NCBI RefSeq assembly: GCF_000001735.4
Contig: NC_003075.7
Location: forward strand, 11,843,001 to 11,907,000
DNA: 64,000 nucleotides
Source of the DNA: Arabidopsis thaliana
Taxonomy: Eukaryota > Streptophyta > Magnoliopsida > Brassicales > Brassicaceae
Direction of reading: 5' to 3'
The notes beneath the pieces are model-generated. The model made no database searches, was not told the origin of the DNA, and saw only the letters and a list, made by a program, of their open reading frames with translations. Positions within the stretch are counted from its first letter, which is position 1; the number at the start of each line of letters is the position of its first letter. Below, one piece after another: positions 35,255 through 47,689 of the stretch. Made by a program: the position numbers and the translations under genes.

Positions 35255-35896
35255 TTACCTCCCAAAGATCATTTCATCAAATCTCAGAAATCGAAGAGCA
35301 AAGAGAGCTTCTACAATCCCTAAAAAAGCACCAGCAGCTACATCGAGAACGTAATGTCTTCCTAAAAGAATCCTTGAAATTGCAGTCACTGTTGCCCAGA
35401 TCCATACAACGACCACAACTTCTACCTTCACATCGCCATCGTTATGATCTCTGATCCATCCATCTAAGAAGGAGTAGCTTGGACCAGTCATGGAAGCTTC
35501 AGCAGCAGCAGAGAAGAAGTGAACAGATGCAGCAACGAAGAAAACGCGAGAAGCGTGACCTGAGGGGAACGAGTAGTGATCAGCTGATACAGCGGCGGAC
35601 ATTGAAGGGTGATTGTAAGCGGGACGAGCACGACGGAAGATTAATTTTACGATTCCGACGAAGATTAGATCGAAGAGGAGGCCGAGGAGGAAAGGGACGA
35701 GGAAAGAGCGTAATGGAGGGGAGAGGAGGAAGGAAAGGGATACGGGGAAGGAGAATCGGAAATCAGCTGAGATTTCGAGGAGGAGGAGGACAAATGGTGG
35801 GAGGAATGGTTTCGCCGCCGTGTGAATCGCGTGAGATACGGCGGCGTCCACCGCTAAGATGGGACCGATGAAAATCGTCGTCGTCGACGGAGACAT
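35255..35896 (-). CDS. LPPB: Lipid phosphate phosphatase beta (PAP2 family)
   Basis: At4g22550. Single exon, 213 aa. All three PAP2 active-site motifs are intact: K84-LIFRRA-R91-P92 (KX6RP), P111-S-G-H114 and S174-R-ILLGR-H181-YVL-D185 (SRX5HX3D), with H114 and H181 as the catalytic histidines. Several membrane-spanning segments are visible (about 33-45, 58-82, 116-131, 160-178, 187-202). The family dephosphorylates phosphatidate, lysophosphatidate or polyisoprenyl diphosphates; LPPB is short and lacks the longer loops of LPP1-4, so polyprenyl or plastid-type substrates are possible. The large GC-rich antisense frame over it is a shadow. Confidence 0.93.
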   Translation of the reverse strand: MSPSTTTIFIGPILAVDAAVSHAIHTAAKPFLPPFVLLLLEISADFRFSFPVSLSFLLSPPLRSFLVPFLLGLLFDLIFVGIVKLIFRRARPAYNHPSMSAAVSADHYSFPSGHASRVFFVAASVHFFSAAAEASMTGPSYSFLDGWIRDHNDGDVKVEVVVVVWIWATVTAISRILLGRHYVLDVAAGAFLGIVEALFALRFLRFDEMIFGR

Positions 35897-37177
35897 AACT
35901 GTCGTAACAGATCTCTGTCAAAAACAAAACCGTCGTCGTTTAAAGGGACGGTAGTCAAAGAAAAAAAAATTAATTGTGAAGTTGAGTCTAACAAAACGAC
36001 GTCGCTTTCTAAGAGAAGAACACTAATCCATTAGAAAAATATGTGCATCTTGGGCCTTTTTTATTAAGCCCATAAAGAGAAAAGATCAGTCACTTTCCTC
36101 GCTAACATAACCACCTTAGATTTTTAAGGTCCACTTCGTTTCGTAGTTATTAGTGACCAGTAAAAGCGACTAAATCTTGTTATTTTTGTTCTTGTTAGTT
36201 CATTTATACCACTTTGCCAACAAATACATGTTTTAACGTTTTAAATTTTCATCATCAATATAATATTACTATTCGTTAGCGACCACAAAACCAACCAACA
36301 CAATATAATTATTGATCATTGTCGCTAGCAACTGCAAAACAAACATAACTTAATCGTTGGTTACTCTAGTTGTTGCAATCAATATCCCTAATTTGTTACT
36401 ATATGCTTCATTCCGATGTTTTTCATACTTGTAAAAGTGTACAATATGACATCTTAATACAAGTTTTTTTCCTTTTTCTCTACCTTTTCTTTTGACAATA
36501 ATGGGGGTGTTTTTTTAGTTTGTATGTTCAAATAAAACTTAAGAATCGGTCCTACTGATTCCCTTACCTTATTGTTACACTACAGTAAAGTTACTCGGAT
36601 TCCTATTTATGATTGTCAATATCTCAATAAATAAAACCCGACACAACACTTAAATCATTCAATTCTTGATATGTTAAAAGGAAACACTGCGTCAATTTGC
36701 TTTCCTCATTAAATGTAAAGAAAATTCTTGCTTTCTTCACCTAACTTCTCTCTTATCACTCTGCCTGTTTTAATCATAAATTCATTCTTCAATAACTTTA
36801 GTTTCAAGAAAGAATAAATAAAAATCCTTATCAACAAAATCAGTCGCTTGAATACACACACACACAAAAAAAAAAATCAGATACGAATAATAAGTTTGGA
36901 TTTCATAAAATATTTGTTTAGAAACTTATAATCAATCTATTATACAATTTGAGTCACCACATCAAACCAAATAAGTATCATATTTTTCTAGGTATTGATT
37001 ATGTAAACCATATGGGCCAGGCCCAGGAGAAAAATTAGAGGGTAAAATCGTAATATGAATGATCATATGATAAAACGCTCGCGGGTATTTTTTTTGTTCA
37101 TAACATACATATACATAACTTGTTGAAGAGAGAAAGAGAGACAAGAACAATAAAGATCCGGATCCAAGAACCCGAAC
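35897..37177. other. Divergent promoter region between LPPB and the 37178 gene
   Basis: The two flanking genes point away from each other. Near LPPB are AAACGACGTCG and TTGGGCC/AAGCCCAT (site II-like, 36052-36075), elements common in promoters of housekeeping plant genes. The GA-rich leader of the 37178 gene is at 37123-37155. No other gene. Confidence 0.5.
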
Positions 37178-37972
37178 ATGCCAAATGGGTGGATCAAATC
37201 ATTGCAATGCAAATCAAAAGCGTTCGATGATGTCTACAATTTCAACAGTAAATCACTAATGTCGTCGTCGAGTTACAATTGTAGTCGAAAGAGCTCACAT
37301 TGCGTCAAAGACGTGATCGATACCCGGTTAAGCAAGAAAAACCAGAAACCCGACCCGAATCTAAGGCGTTTCAAGTCTTGTCGAACCGAAACAGAGTTAC
37401 TTAACCCGCCAAACCGGACCCGACGAAGCAAATCTGCCCGAACATCAGACGCACTGACCGAGCTGCCCGATGGTCACCCGTCAAGAAACGTAGTGGAGAT
37501 TATATTTCATTCAAGCTGGAGCTCCGACGAGTTTCCGGGTCGGATCGAGATGATTTTCAAAGTGGAACACGGGTCAAGGACTGTAACCCGGTTCGAGGAG
37601 TATAGAGAGGTTGTGAAGTCACGTGCGGGTTTTAACGGAGGCACGTGTGAAGAAGAGGATGCACGGTGTTTGGCTGATGGTAATGAGATGATGAGGTTTT
37701 ATCCGGTTCTTGATGGGTTTAACGGTGGCGCGTGTGTTTTTGCCGGTGGGAAAGGTCAGGCTGTGTGTACGTTTTCGGGTAGTGGTGAAGCGTACGTGAG
37801 TAGTGGAGGTGGCGGAGGAAGGAAGGCGATGATGATTTGTAGAGTGATAGCGGGTCGGGTTGATGATGTAATCGGGTTCGGGTCGGACTCGGTAGCTGGT
37901 CGTGACGGCGAGTTGTTTGTCTTTGATACACGTGCGGTGTTGCCTTGTTTCTTAATCATTTTTAGATTGTAA
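37178..37972 (+). CDS. Uncharacterised plant protein with C-terminal conserved domain
   Basis: Probable At4g22560. Single exon, 264 aa, no signal peptide or membrane span. The N-terminal 90 residues are Ser/Lys/Arg-rich and disordered (RRFKSCRTETELL, RTRRSKSARTSD). The conserved part starts LPDGHPSRNVVEIIFHSSW (96-114) and continues with EHGSRTVTRFEEYREVV, GNEMMRFYP (168-176), CRVIAGRV (221-228), GFGSDSV (233-239) and GELFVFDTRAVLPCFLI (244-260). I recall the same set of motifs in plant C2H2-type proteins annotated as having a PARP-like catalytic fold; enzyme activity here is not supported. Function unknown. Confidence 0.88.
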   Translation: MPNGWIKSLQCKSKAFDDVYNFNSKSLMSSSSYNCSRKSSHCVKDVIDTRLSKKNQKPDPNLRRFKSCRTETELLNPPNRTRRSKSARTSDALTELPDGHPSRNVVEIIFHSSWSSDEFPGRIEMIFKVEHGSRTVTRFEEYREVVKSRAGFNGGTCEEEDARCLADGNEMMRFYPVLDGFNGGACVFAGGKGQAVCTFSGSGEAYVSSGGGGGRKAMMICRVIAGRVDDVIGFGSDSVAGRDGELFVFDTRAVLPCFLIIFRL

Positions 37973-38100
37973 AATATATATTTCTTCTATTCACTTTTAG
38001 ACAATTTTTATATTAAATTTTGAATTATTGGATTGAAGAAAATAAAATTCATGAAAAGTAAGCAACATATGTTATGGACATCGTTGACGTTGAGAATTGA
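37973..38100. other. Spacer / 3' UTR
   Basis: Short AT-rich downstream region of the 37178 gene. Confidence 0.4.
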
Positions 38101-38106
38101 AAGAGT

Positions 38107-38316
38107 TCATGAGCTAGACTCATGTTCATGGGACTTGGATATATGTTCACTAAAGCTTTCTGGAGGAGTCAAACTGATATTATGGCCTCCATAACTCTTC
38201 TCGCGTGGTAGCTTACCACGTTTCAAGGCGTGAAGGGTTTGGGAGGTTAGACCAATTTGATTGGCCTCTTCAAATATGATGATGTCATGTTTAGGTGTCG
38301 CGATTTGATTACCCTG
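38107..38316 (-). pseudogene. Coding-like relic, unidentified C-terminal exon
   Basis: Reading the minus strand from about 38316, an acceptor-like TTTACCAG is followed by an open frame beginning GNQIATPKHDIIIFEEANQ, then TSQTLHALKRGKLPREKSYG and ending SFSEHISKSHEHESSS and stop (TGA at 38107-38109). It has balanced protein-like composition unlike the AT-rich DNA on both sides, but no exon, start or promoter can be found upstream (38340 onward is AT-rich). It looks like the last exon of a gene copied here by transposition. I could not name the source gene. Confidence 0.4.
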
Positions 38317-38319
38317 GTA

Positions 38320-39309
38320 AATTTAAGCTATATGTGCTTTGAAAAAATTATGTTTTCACAGTAACTTTAAAATTGTAAAGTGGTTTTTACATAATTAACT
38401 TATGTAAATATGTAGCCACTCATGTCTTAAGTTTTTACTTGGTTAAAATAGTGCAACATTTAGGTCTTTATACGCGTCGGGCCAATTTTTTACTCTATTT
38501 CTTTTTGTGGGATTGATATATATGTTTTAGTTTGACTTCAGAAAAATGTGATCGGGAAAACATAATCATGGCAAACGCAATCTGGTGGAAGACTAAATAT
38601 GATGATATATAATTACGATATCAATGGAGATCCTAATCATGGTTCTTGTCTTCTTGGCCTAAGAAAATATTTTATTTGTCTCTTGTAATTATGTTTCTTA
38701 ATTATATGATCAGATGATGCATGAATGTAGAACTCGGCGTAAACAAATACTAATGCTCAATGTTAATGTTTGTTCAAAGAAAGTTAGGTACATGAACATG
38801 AGAGTAATACTATCTTTTAGAGGTATTATATCGGCTAAATACTCCTTTTTCACATTTTATGGTTGAATGAAAACTAAAAGTGCCTGTCAAAATTTTGTGT
38901 GTTTTTTGGTTGTTTGCTAGTTCACATACTATGTCGATAACTTCTGTTTTTCAGACAACACTTATTCTCAAATGTATTTTGAAAATATGTAGTCCACCAA
39001 CCCATAGATTCTCGAACCCATAGTGTAATGATGGGTATATACCGATAGTGTTATGATTCACATTGATCTTACCTTCGAAGTATACTCTAAAATTGATAAT
39101 TGTTTAACTAATTTTAGCTGATTAGTATACCGGTAACTAGTACTGCTTTTAAACAGCAAAGAACTTTGGATTATTTGTTCCAGCTAATCCGCTAGAATTT
39201 AAATCAAAATATTGTAGAATCCAATAATAAGAAGTCTGCATAATCCGAATTTTCGGAGCATAAATTAATTAACCGAATAATTTTATCCAAATAAGTAAAG
39301 CTAAAATCA
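38320..39309. other. Intergenic
   Basis: AT-rich spacer between the 38.2-kb relic and the end of APT3. No gene is seen. Confidence 0.45.
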
Positions 39310-42250
39310 TCATCGGTACTCCACAAGCATACATAGTGGCTTCCCCTTAAGTCTCTGCCTTCCCTGCAAAAAATTAAATTTCCCACCTCAAAAATATTAA
39401 ATGTCACACCAATACAAAACGATCTCAATTTATTGTTTTCGAATATTACTACTGTATTGAATTAAATTCCACGACAACGAACCTTTAATTCGGGTAACTC
39501 GATCACACATGCACATTCCACAACTTCTGCTCCAACCCTCTCTAACATGGTCCAAAAACCATTCAAAAAGGGCAATAAATATCTTGTATCGGTTAGGTTG
39601 GAAATTTAAAACTCAATTGGATTTTCATATAGGTTAGGGATTTTACCGAGCAAGTTAATGGCAGCGCAGAGAGTACCACCAGTCGCGATAAGATCATCAA
39701 CGACCAAAGCTCGATCGCCAGCCTCGACGGCTCCTATGTGCATCTCTAGGCGGTCATTTCCATATTCCAACTCGTATTCCTCAAATATTGTTTCACCTAG
39801 TTGGATTTAGTGTTAGTACTACTTCAAAAATAAATCATATGAAAGGTATGCAAGTATAAGAACCAGGTAGTTTCTTGGGTTTGCGCAGAGGAACAAATTT
39901 TGCTCCAATGGCTAGCGCGATCGGTGGACCGAATAGGAAACCACGAGCCTCTATTCCTGAAATGATAGCCAACGCATTGTTTCATGGTTATGTCAATTAG
40001 GGAATAAAGTCTAGTTAAGTAGCGTAAATCACAACATTTTAAAAGATTCTTTGTATGAACGTACACAATTATCAATTATGTATGTTGTTATTATTACAAG
40101 AGTCCAAATAAGAATTCACTGGTATGGAAGAAAAGCTAAAGAACGATTCTCTGTCCCAACAACGAACCCAATAGACAGATTCTAGAGCAGCACTAAAGAT
40201 ACGGTTTCGGTGCTACAAGTAGTAGAATTGTATTGTGTATGGGCTTAATAATATGAAGTCTATTAAATATTTTCTCTTACGCACTTTTTTTTTTGTACAA
40301 CCATAAAATATATAAATTTTGTTATGTACCATGTGCTATGCACATATAAACTCTTCCTTAAACACGGGCTTTACAAAAATATCAAAAATAGAATAAACTC
40401 GTGATTCAAATGTTTTAACAACAGCTTTTCATCGAGTTTTAATGGGTTTTGGCAGATACCTATCAAGTATGGTAAATATATCAAATGAGTTTGTATGGTT
40501 TTGATGATTGGTTTTCTTTTAAATCTGTCTAGAAAAGATTCTATTAATTTGAAAAGGCAACTGAAAAAGTATACAGATTTGAAAAAGTAAAAAAGAAATG
40601 ATGTACTTCACCATACTTTATCCTGCAACAGTAACAAAGTTACAAAGTCTTTGTACTTCATTACATAGAAGAAGAGAGACATACAGAAAAAGTGGGAAGA
40701 AAAGAATTGGCCAAAACAATGATGATAGAAAAAGAAAGAAAACCCAAATCAAGTTTTTTTTTGGGGCCAACTCTTTTTAAAAGGTTACATCCATCACTCA
40801 ACTACTCATCTATCCAAACATTACCCACCACACATACACACACACACAAACACTTTTCACATAAGTAATAAGATCAACAATTATAAGCTTTTAAAAAGTA
40901 AAAGAATATAGAAAGCAAAAAAAAAAAACTTTTTCTTATATGATTTGGGAGGAAGAATGATCCTGGCAATCAATCTCATTCAATCACTCAGTCACAAAGA
41001 AAGATTGGGTTTCAGAGATAAGAGAGAGTCTTGTCTCAACCAAATTTTTATCGAATATATGACAATAACGAAACGATTCGATTCGAATCTTTTTTTCTAC
41101 AAAGTGTACGTGTGTATATTGTTAACGTCAAACACTAAACAATACATATTTGCATATGAACTTCAAATTTGGATACATCATATTAATTGTTTTTGTACAC
41201 ATAAATTTATTCGTTCAATTAAAACAAGTTTTTTCAATAATCTTTATATAAATGCAAAAAAAAAAATCACAGAAAAAAACAAAGAAAATAGTTCTTTCCT
41301 TCTTTTATTAAAACAACCAATGATAACAAAGTTAAAAAAAATTTTAAAAACAAATCCAAATTATCAAGTAATTTCCATGAAAGTATAATGTACAAAATAA
41401 ATCTATATTCCACTAATTACCATTTGACATTTTTTTTTAAAGACTCCACTAATTACCACACACCAACAAATCAACTATTTAGGGTTCAGAAATTAGCCTA
41501 TACGGAATTTCGGTAATGGATTTTTTTTCCTATATAAAAAGAAAACTAAACGTCACTAAAAACATGACCTACCCACTTATTTCCCCGGAAAATCATCAAA
41601 ACAATTAAAAAATCGAGTTCACTGAAATAAGTCGAATCTTTTGAATAGTAATCCCATCGAAATAACACTATGTATAGAAAATTAATTAACATTATGAATT
41701 GCAATGAGAGATAATATTTACCTGCAACCACTGAGATGTTCTTGTCTCTGTACCTCTCCACAAACAGATCAATTGTGTCTTTGAAGGCTTTCGGATCCAA
41801 CAACACTGTTGTTATGTCTTGAAACATTATTCCTGCAATTTTAACCTTGTTTTTAGCACCCTCTCTATGTAACAAACTAACAATTCTTGTTTTTTTCAAG
41901 AAAAATCTCTGAATGTCAAATTACCACTTCATAGCAAACCAACACAGATTCAAGACCAAGACAAAACTGTAAAAAAAAATCCTTTAACCGAAATATTATT
42001 GTCGGCAAAAGATTCAGATGAAAAAATCAGCATTTTCTTAGAAAGTACTTGTTCTTTAGACAAACAACATTTTCTACGTGACGAAACAGAGTATGTAACG
42101 AAGAACACACAAAAAAAAAGCACTTCCATAATGACAATTCCAGAAGAAGGAAGAAAAAAAGTTACCTTTCTTGGGAAAATCTGGAACGACACGGATCTTA
42201 GTTTTGATTCCATGGATACGAGGATCCTCTTCTTCTTTGTTTCCCGACAT
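39310..42250 (-). CDS. APT3: Adenine phosphoribosyltransferase 3
   Basis: At4g22570. Six coding exons, all GT-AG: 42250-42166, 41832-41722, 39956-39864, 39796-39647, 39541-39483, 39363-39310; 183 aa. It makes AMP from adenine and PRPP (purine salvage); plant APTs also convert cytokinin bases to nucleotides. The PRPP-binding signature [11 protein letters not shown] is at residues 128-138, preceded by [19 protein letters not shown] and [13 protein letters not shown] are the other family blocks. No transit peptide is visible ([11 protein letters not shown]), so cytosolic. Intron 2 is long (41721-39957, 1.76 kb, AT-rich) and contains open frames that are not exons. The donor after LP (GGTTCTT) is weak but is the only one keeping frame. 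TATAAATA at 42418-42425. Confidence 0.97.
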
Positions 42251-42417
42251 TGTCGACGAAGAGAACAACAAGATGATAGATTAGTAATAATTCAAACAGA
42301 ACAGAGAATGAAAATCCTCTGTTTTGCTTAAAGGGTGTCTTCTTCTTCTCTTCTCTCTCCCAAACTACTTGAACAAAAGAGAAAGAGAAAGTGAAGCAGT
42401 CATACTACTCTTACCAC

Positions 42418-42425
42418 TATTTATA
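42418..42425 (-). promoter_or_regulatory. TATA box of APT3
   Basis: TATAAATA on the minus strand about 170 bp upstream of the ATG, with a GA/CT-rich leader between. Confidence 0.6.
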
Positions 42426-42429
42426 TCTT

Positions 42430-45400
42430 TAAAAGAAAAGAAAAAAATTGGTTAGATTCTCTGTTCTTTAAAATGTAGTGTGCTTTAAAATGTGTTAAAA
42501 ATCTCTCTGTACAACTGTAAAGTTCAATAAGATAATTAGTAATAAATAATAAATAAACTTCTATAAATATGTCGTCCAACAAAATCTTCCAAAATCCAAA
42601 AAGTATATAATTAGAATAGGTTTTATAAGGGGGCCATTAAAATAATTTGTATAAGTTTCATAACTTAGAATAGGTTTTATATTATTTATGATACTTTATA
42701 TAAATGTTCAATACTATAACCATTATGATTTTTTTTGGTGGGTTTCATAATCTTTTGGATGATTTGCTTTTCATAGTTTATGCATGAAAATCTAATAGAG
42801 TAGTTTAAAAATTTTCAACGTATAAAAAATGTAATGGAGTAATTTAAATATTTAATCGTACAACACATTTCAAAGATCTCATATAAATTCAAATTATCAA
42901 ATCGAGTAACACATAATAGTAGTTAAAAATAGAATAATATCAATTATTAAAAAACGTTAACAAAAAAAAGAGCAACATAATAAAATTTAAGATAATTTTT
43001 TTTTGATGACTAGTACAAGACATATCTAATCTATGTCTCATTAAAAGACATGATCAAAGCTGTTAAACGTGTCGTTCAAACATTGGATTATCTCGATTTT
43101 TTGTATCCCCAAATAATTCTCATGTTAATTAAAATAAATACAAAAAGCTTAAAAGAAGAAGTGTCCTCGTTAAATTATGAGAGCTATAGCATTGCAGAGA
43201 GACAAGTGGTCTGTTTCATTATCTTATCTTGTAGATTAGAAATTTAGAATAAGCTTGAACTCCTTTTTCTTTATTTGTTGTTTCAGTTTGTCCTTATAAT
43301 TATTAAAAAGTAAACATGTGGTTAGAGTTTCTCCGATTATTTGGAAAGAAATAGTCAACAAACCCAAGTTGGAGAATGAATAAGTGCGATTTTAAGCTTT
43401 ACAACTTTCGATAACATTTACCTTAGTAAATTCTAACTTATACTATTTGATTATATGTATTGCATGCTATGTGTTTTTACACAATATATGTAAACGACCC
43501 TGCTTTTTCGTGTATATTACCTTAACATGCAAAGGTGGGAGATAGTTCTACTTAATTATAGCTATTAAATCAACGAATCAAAAAATGTGAACCCATATCC
43601 AAACCCGGTGATAGATATTTCAACACCAAACTCGAATTAGGTTCCCGTCATTCATTTGTTATACAAAAAATACTGGCTTAAATGATTGTCTTTTTAGAAA
43701 ATCAATGATATTATCGTCAAACATAAAATCTAAACTAATATCATCAACTAGTTTGAGCAAGACCAAGACCAAGACCCTCTAGATTTGGCCTAACTCTCGT
43801 ATCTAAAACTCACTTTACTGCACAAAGTCCGAGTGGGATTTTGAGTGTGGCAAATCTCTGGTTATAGATTGTGTTTTTGGAACATTTTTTTATTTCTAAA
43901 AAGATAAAAAAATATTCAAAATATATGTAACGAAAACTCATAGAAAATGAAAGCGATGTTTCTTTCTTTACTATTTTAGATTTTATTTTATCTATTTTAT
44001 ATTTTTATGGAGCTTTTAATTAGACCTGTCCATGGCCTAGAATAAGATAAAAGTTCACCACCTTTTGAATTTTGATAGGCCACTCTTCAATTGGAATTTG
44101 CATCTTACCTATTTAACCTTCCACCGGTCTTTTCGTTTTTTATTCTGTCTATTTCTTCAATTATTGCACTAAATCGCTCAAAATCTAACTTGGGACAAAG
44201 GTGTCCAATACTTAGCGTGATTCGTCTTACATACATTTAATGGTATCTTCATAACCTAGAATCCCATTATACTACAATATATCGGTTATAGTATATAACA
44301 TCAATATAATCAACAATTATATATATATATATATATATACGAGTAGCATCAACAATGTTATTGCTGCAAAAGTAGGCGAATCTCTTTTATTCCGTGTTTT
44401 AGATGATGTCTAGATTTCATATGACCACTTTTGGTAAGCATATTGTGACTCCACTTTTACTTTTGTACTAAAATGGTATATTTGTTATTTCTATTATTAA
44501 GCTAGTCTAGCTATTTACATATGTAAGAAACGAAAGATTGAAATGAACACATTAAGTTCTGAAATCGACTTTTTAGCAGTAGAAAATTGAAGTTCACAAA
44601 AAACTGATTTTGTTGCTTTTAAAATGGCCTGATATTAAAATTCTTTAGTTAAAAGCAAAAGGTAATTTGGTAAAACATCACTTTAAAATAAAAAAAATCA
44701 TAACCTAACATTTAAAGGAAAAAAAACTAACAAATTTTAATACTTTTATGGACAACAAATCACTTATACATTTTCTTGTTATTTCTAGAATAAAAGGTTA
44801 AATATTATTAGCAAGTAAAATTTTTTAAAAATGTTAATTTTTGAGGAAAAAAAATCCATTAAATTATTGGAAATGAGGTTAAAGAAAATAAGGTATCGAT
44901 TAATTAAAGAAGGGACAAAAAGAAAGTAGTAAAACTGATAGTAATAGATTGTGGAGTGTACTATAATCGGTCGAATCAATTGGATTTATCTCATAATATT
45001 TTGTGGACGAGTGTTAGTTGTGCTCCATTAACCATTTTTCTTCCCACTAACTCATTTTTTTTTTGCTCCTCTCCTTTTCACATCTTTAAAGTCTTTTTCC
45101 TTACCAAAAAAGTCATTTTCCTTAATATTTTTCCTGTTGTATTCCTCTGTTCTGTCAATTTCTGCCATATGATTTATTTAATTTGATAAAACAAATCAAT
45201 TTCTCTGTAAAATTAATGACTAGTTAATATATTTGTCAGGTACTTGTTTTTTCTCTACGGAATCCCCATAAACTCAAGTTTATAACAGTGATAAAAAAAA
45301 TTTTACAAAATAAAAACTGTAGAAAATGAAATATATGTTTATACTAGATGATATGTGATTTAAATTATTAAATAGAAGAAATTTAAAAATATACTTTTTC

Positions 45401-46375
45401 ACACTAAAGTACTTAGACAAAACTGTAAGAAAAAATGAAAAAGATTGGCAACGTAAACGTAAACATAACAGGCCCAAATATGTGAATGGGTTCAGTGTTC
45501 GAATAGTGGATTTAGTGTTACCTAATAGTCTTCGGCTTACTTGGCTTTTACCGAAAACCTCAAGAATGTTTCATATGTTTAACAAAAATGGGTTTAAGCA
45601 TAAGGACGATGACTTGGGCCTCAAATTTTGTATGCGTTTGCATTTTAAAAAAATGAATCTCTAGTCTCAAGTAATTGAACAATTCGTTCTTCTTTGCTGC
45701 TAACTCAGTCTAAACGCAAATGCACAACACACAAACCAAAAAAAAAAAAAAAAACTTTAGTTTGCACTTCATGTTGTCTCTTCATGAATGCATTTCTACA
45801 TGTAGATGCATGCAAACGCAAGAAATTGATTTTTGTAATTGTCCCATGATAGATGTTGTTATTGTAATTTTTTTTTTTCATCCGGATTGAACAACCAATC
45901 ATGGAGATTGGAGATTGGAGTCTGGAGAGTAATATCTTAATTTTATTAGTGTTATTGACAAAGCTATTCTGTTCCGAATATAGGAAATTTTCAAACGTGT
46001 AATACTAACTTTGATGCATTCTTAGAAACTGTATTACTTACCTAAAAGAGTCGATTTGTGGTTGTATTGAAATTCCAATGGCTCTTCTTAACAGATAAAC
46101 ACACAAATAAAGAAAATCTTCATAGAAGACAAGCAAAAACATTACAATAATCACTAATCATTACCATGACTTACAATGATACAAATAACCATATCATTAC
46201 ACAAATCTCACCTAAACCTTAACATTCATTATTAATGTAACCACTATAGTAGTATATTACTAACCAAAAAATCTCAATGAGATTTGGCAAACATGAACAA
46301 TCAAAAATGAATTTTGAAGTATAACAATTTAAACAAACAACAACATAATACATACCTGTTTAAAACTGTTGTTAG
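42430..46375. other. AT-rich intergenic region
   Basis: No gene is supported over almost 4 kb. An (AT)n microsatellite lies near 44318-44338. Small open frames near 43050 and 45482 show no known motifs. Confidence 0.5.
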
Positions 46376-46381
46376 TAAGAA

Positions 46382-47689
46382 TCAAACTCTAGATATAATC
46401 CTGTCCAAAACTCCATCAATAGCAATATCAACAGCATCTTTCTTATTCATCAATCCCATTGAAGCTCCATGTCTTCTATACATAACTCTAGGCATCATCT
46501 CTATAACTCTTTCTCTCATTCTAGTAACTTCTTCTTTAGGTATACTCATCAACACATCTTGTATTCTAACTCCTCTAAACACTACATCTTCCTTCGGAAT
46601 CGTAACCGAAAACTCCGCGAATTCGGACTCCGGTAAATGCCATTTGTACTGCATTTTCGCCGTTTGATCCTCGAAAAACACCGGTATACATCCGGCGATG
46701 ATTCCGTCGAATGTAGCTTTCCTTGTTGGTGTATCTCCCGGTGGTTGTAAACAAAACGATGATTGTAACATCGGTCTCATGAATCTAATCGGATCATGCT
46801 CACAGATTCCGTTAGAACAATCGACGAAATCGCAGATTTTATTATCCGATTGTGTTGCGTTTATGCTAGTGCACTCTAAGCGGATACTACGACGGATGTT
46901 AGGAGAAGAGGAGGTACCACCACCGCCGGCGAATAGCATAAGAGAAGTTCGCCGTGAGCGACGGACACGACGGATCCACGATTCCAAAAACGGCAAGCTG
47001 TGTGGATGAAACGACGTCGGATAAGGAACGGCTTGTTCTTGCCACGGCCAGTAACGAGATTCGAGAGTTAACGCCGTTAGATTGAAAAACTCACGGCGTT
47101 CTAGAAACGACGTTCCCCAAATCGGAGGGTCAACGGTCAACGGCTGAGAGAAATCCCAAGCGGGTCGAGCCATAACGAGGAAATGATCATGACCGGAGCG
47201 ACGAGACCAGATCTCGGGTTGATCACGGGTCAAAAACTCGAGAAGATCCGACCCGTGATCAGCGCTTGAGTTTAAATCGGGTCCGTAGAGATAACGGAGA
47301 GAATCGATGCCGGCGTAGTAAGGGAGGTAGATTGCGGAGGCGAGATTCGGGTCGGGTGTGAGACATGGATATTCGAGAATCCGACGGTGGAAAATGAGTT
47401 CGAGAAGTAACGGGTCGGTTCGATACCAGCTTCGGGTACGGGTATGGGTTTTTGGGCCGAGTCCGTGATTGGCTAAGTAAGGGCAAAGATCGTCGGTGAT
47501 TGGGTAACGATTACAAGTTGAGAGAAGATCGAGATTGAATCGTGATGGGAGTGTTCGGATGTGAATCCAACGGTTGGTGCATTCTGAATCAACGGCTGAG
47601 ATTTGCTGAGACTGAACCTTAGGCTCGATGAAGAAGAAGAAGAAGAAGAAGAAGATGGTCAATGTTGTGACGGTGGATTTGGAAGCCAT
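46382..47689 (-). CDS. GT19: GT47 exostosin-type glycosyltransferase (xyloglucan galactosyltransferase-like)
   Basis: At4g22580; the symbol is recalled, not searched. Single exon, 435 aa. Type II Golgi layout: short cytosolic MASKSTVTTLT, a membrane anchor made of a run of about eight Phe codons (TTC repeat), then a lumenal domain. Family marks: WIHIRTLPSRFN, CPYLANHGLG, IYLPYYAGIDSLRY, a W-x-R-x-x-G-x-D-H-F-L-V block (IWSRRSGHDHFLVMAR), and the nucleotide-sugar-binding end SSFCLQPPGDTPTRKATFDG then IAGCIPVFFEDQ. These place it in GT47 subgroup A with MUR3 and XLT2, which add galactose to xyloglucan. Acceptor and linkage for this member are not shown by sequence. The last 70 bp and the downstream 250 bp recur as a relic at 49840-50125. 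Confidence 0.93.
   Translation of the reverse strand: MASKSTVTTLTIFFFFFFFFIEPKVQSQQISAVDSECTNRWIHIRTLPSRFNLDLLSTCNRYPITDDLCPYLANHGLGPKTHTRTRSWYRTDPLLLELIFHRRILEYPCLTPDPNLASAIYLPYYAGIDSLRYLYGPDLNSSADHGSDLLEFLTRDQPEIWSRRSGHDHFLVMARPAWDFSQPLTVDPPIWGTSFLERREFFNLTALTLESRYWPWQEQAVPYPTSFHPHSLPFLESWIRRVRRSRRTSLMLFAGGGGTSSSPNIRRSIRLECTSINATQSDNKICDFVDCSNGICEHDPIRFMRPMLQSSFCLQPPGDTPTRKATFDGIIAGCIPVFFEDQTAKMQYKWHLPESEFAEFSVTIPKEDVVFRGVRIQDVLMSIPKEEVTRMRERVIEMMPRVMYRRHGASMGLMNKKDAVDIAIDGVLDRIISRV

Noticed and set aside
35479..35871. Antisense Arg/Gln-rich frame over LPPB
   Set aside because: Shadow of a well-supported gene with all three catalytic motifs on the other strand.
40945..41388. 147-aa open frame on the plus strand
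   Set aside because: Lies inside APT3 intron 2, is AT-rich, Lys/Asn/Ile-biased, and shows no motif.
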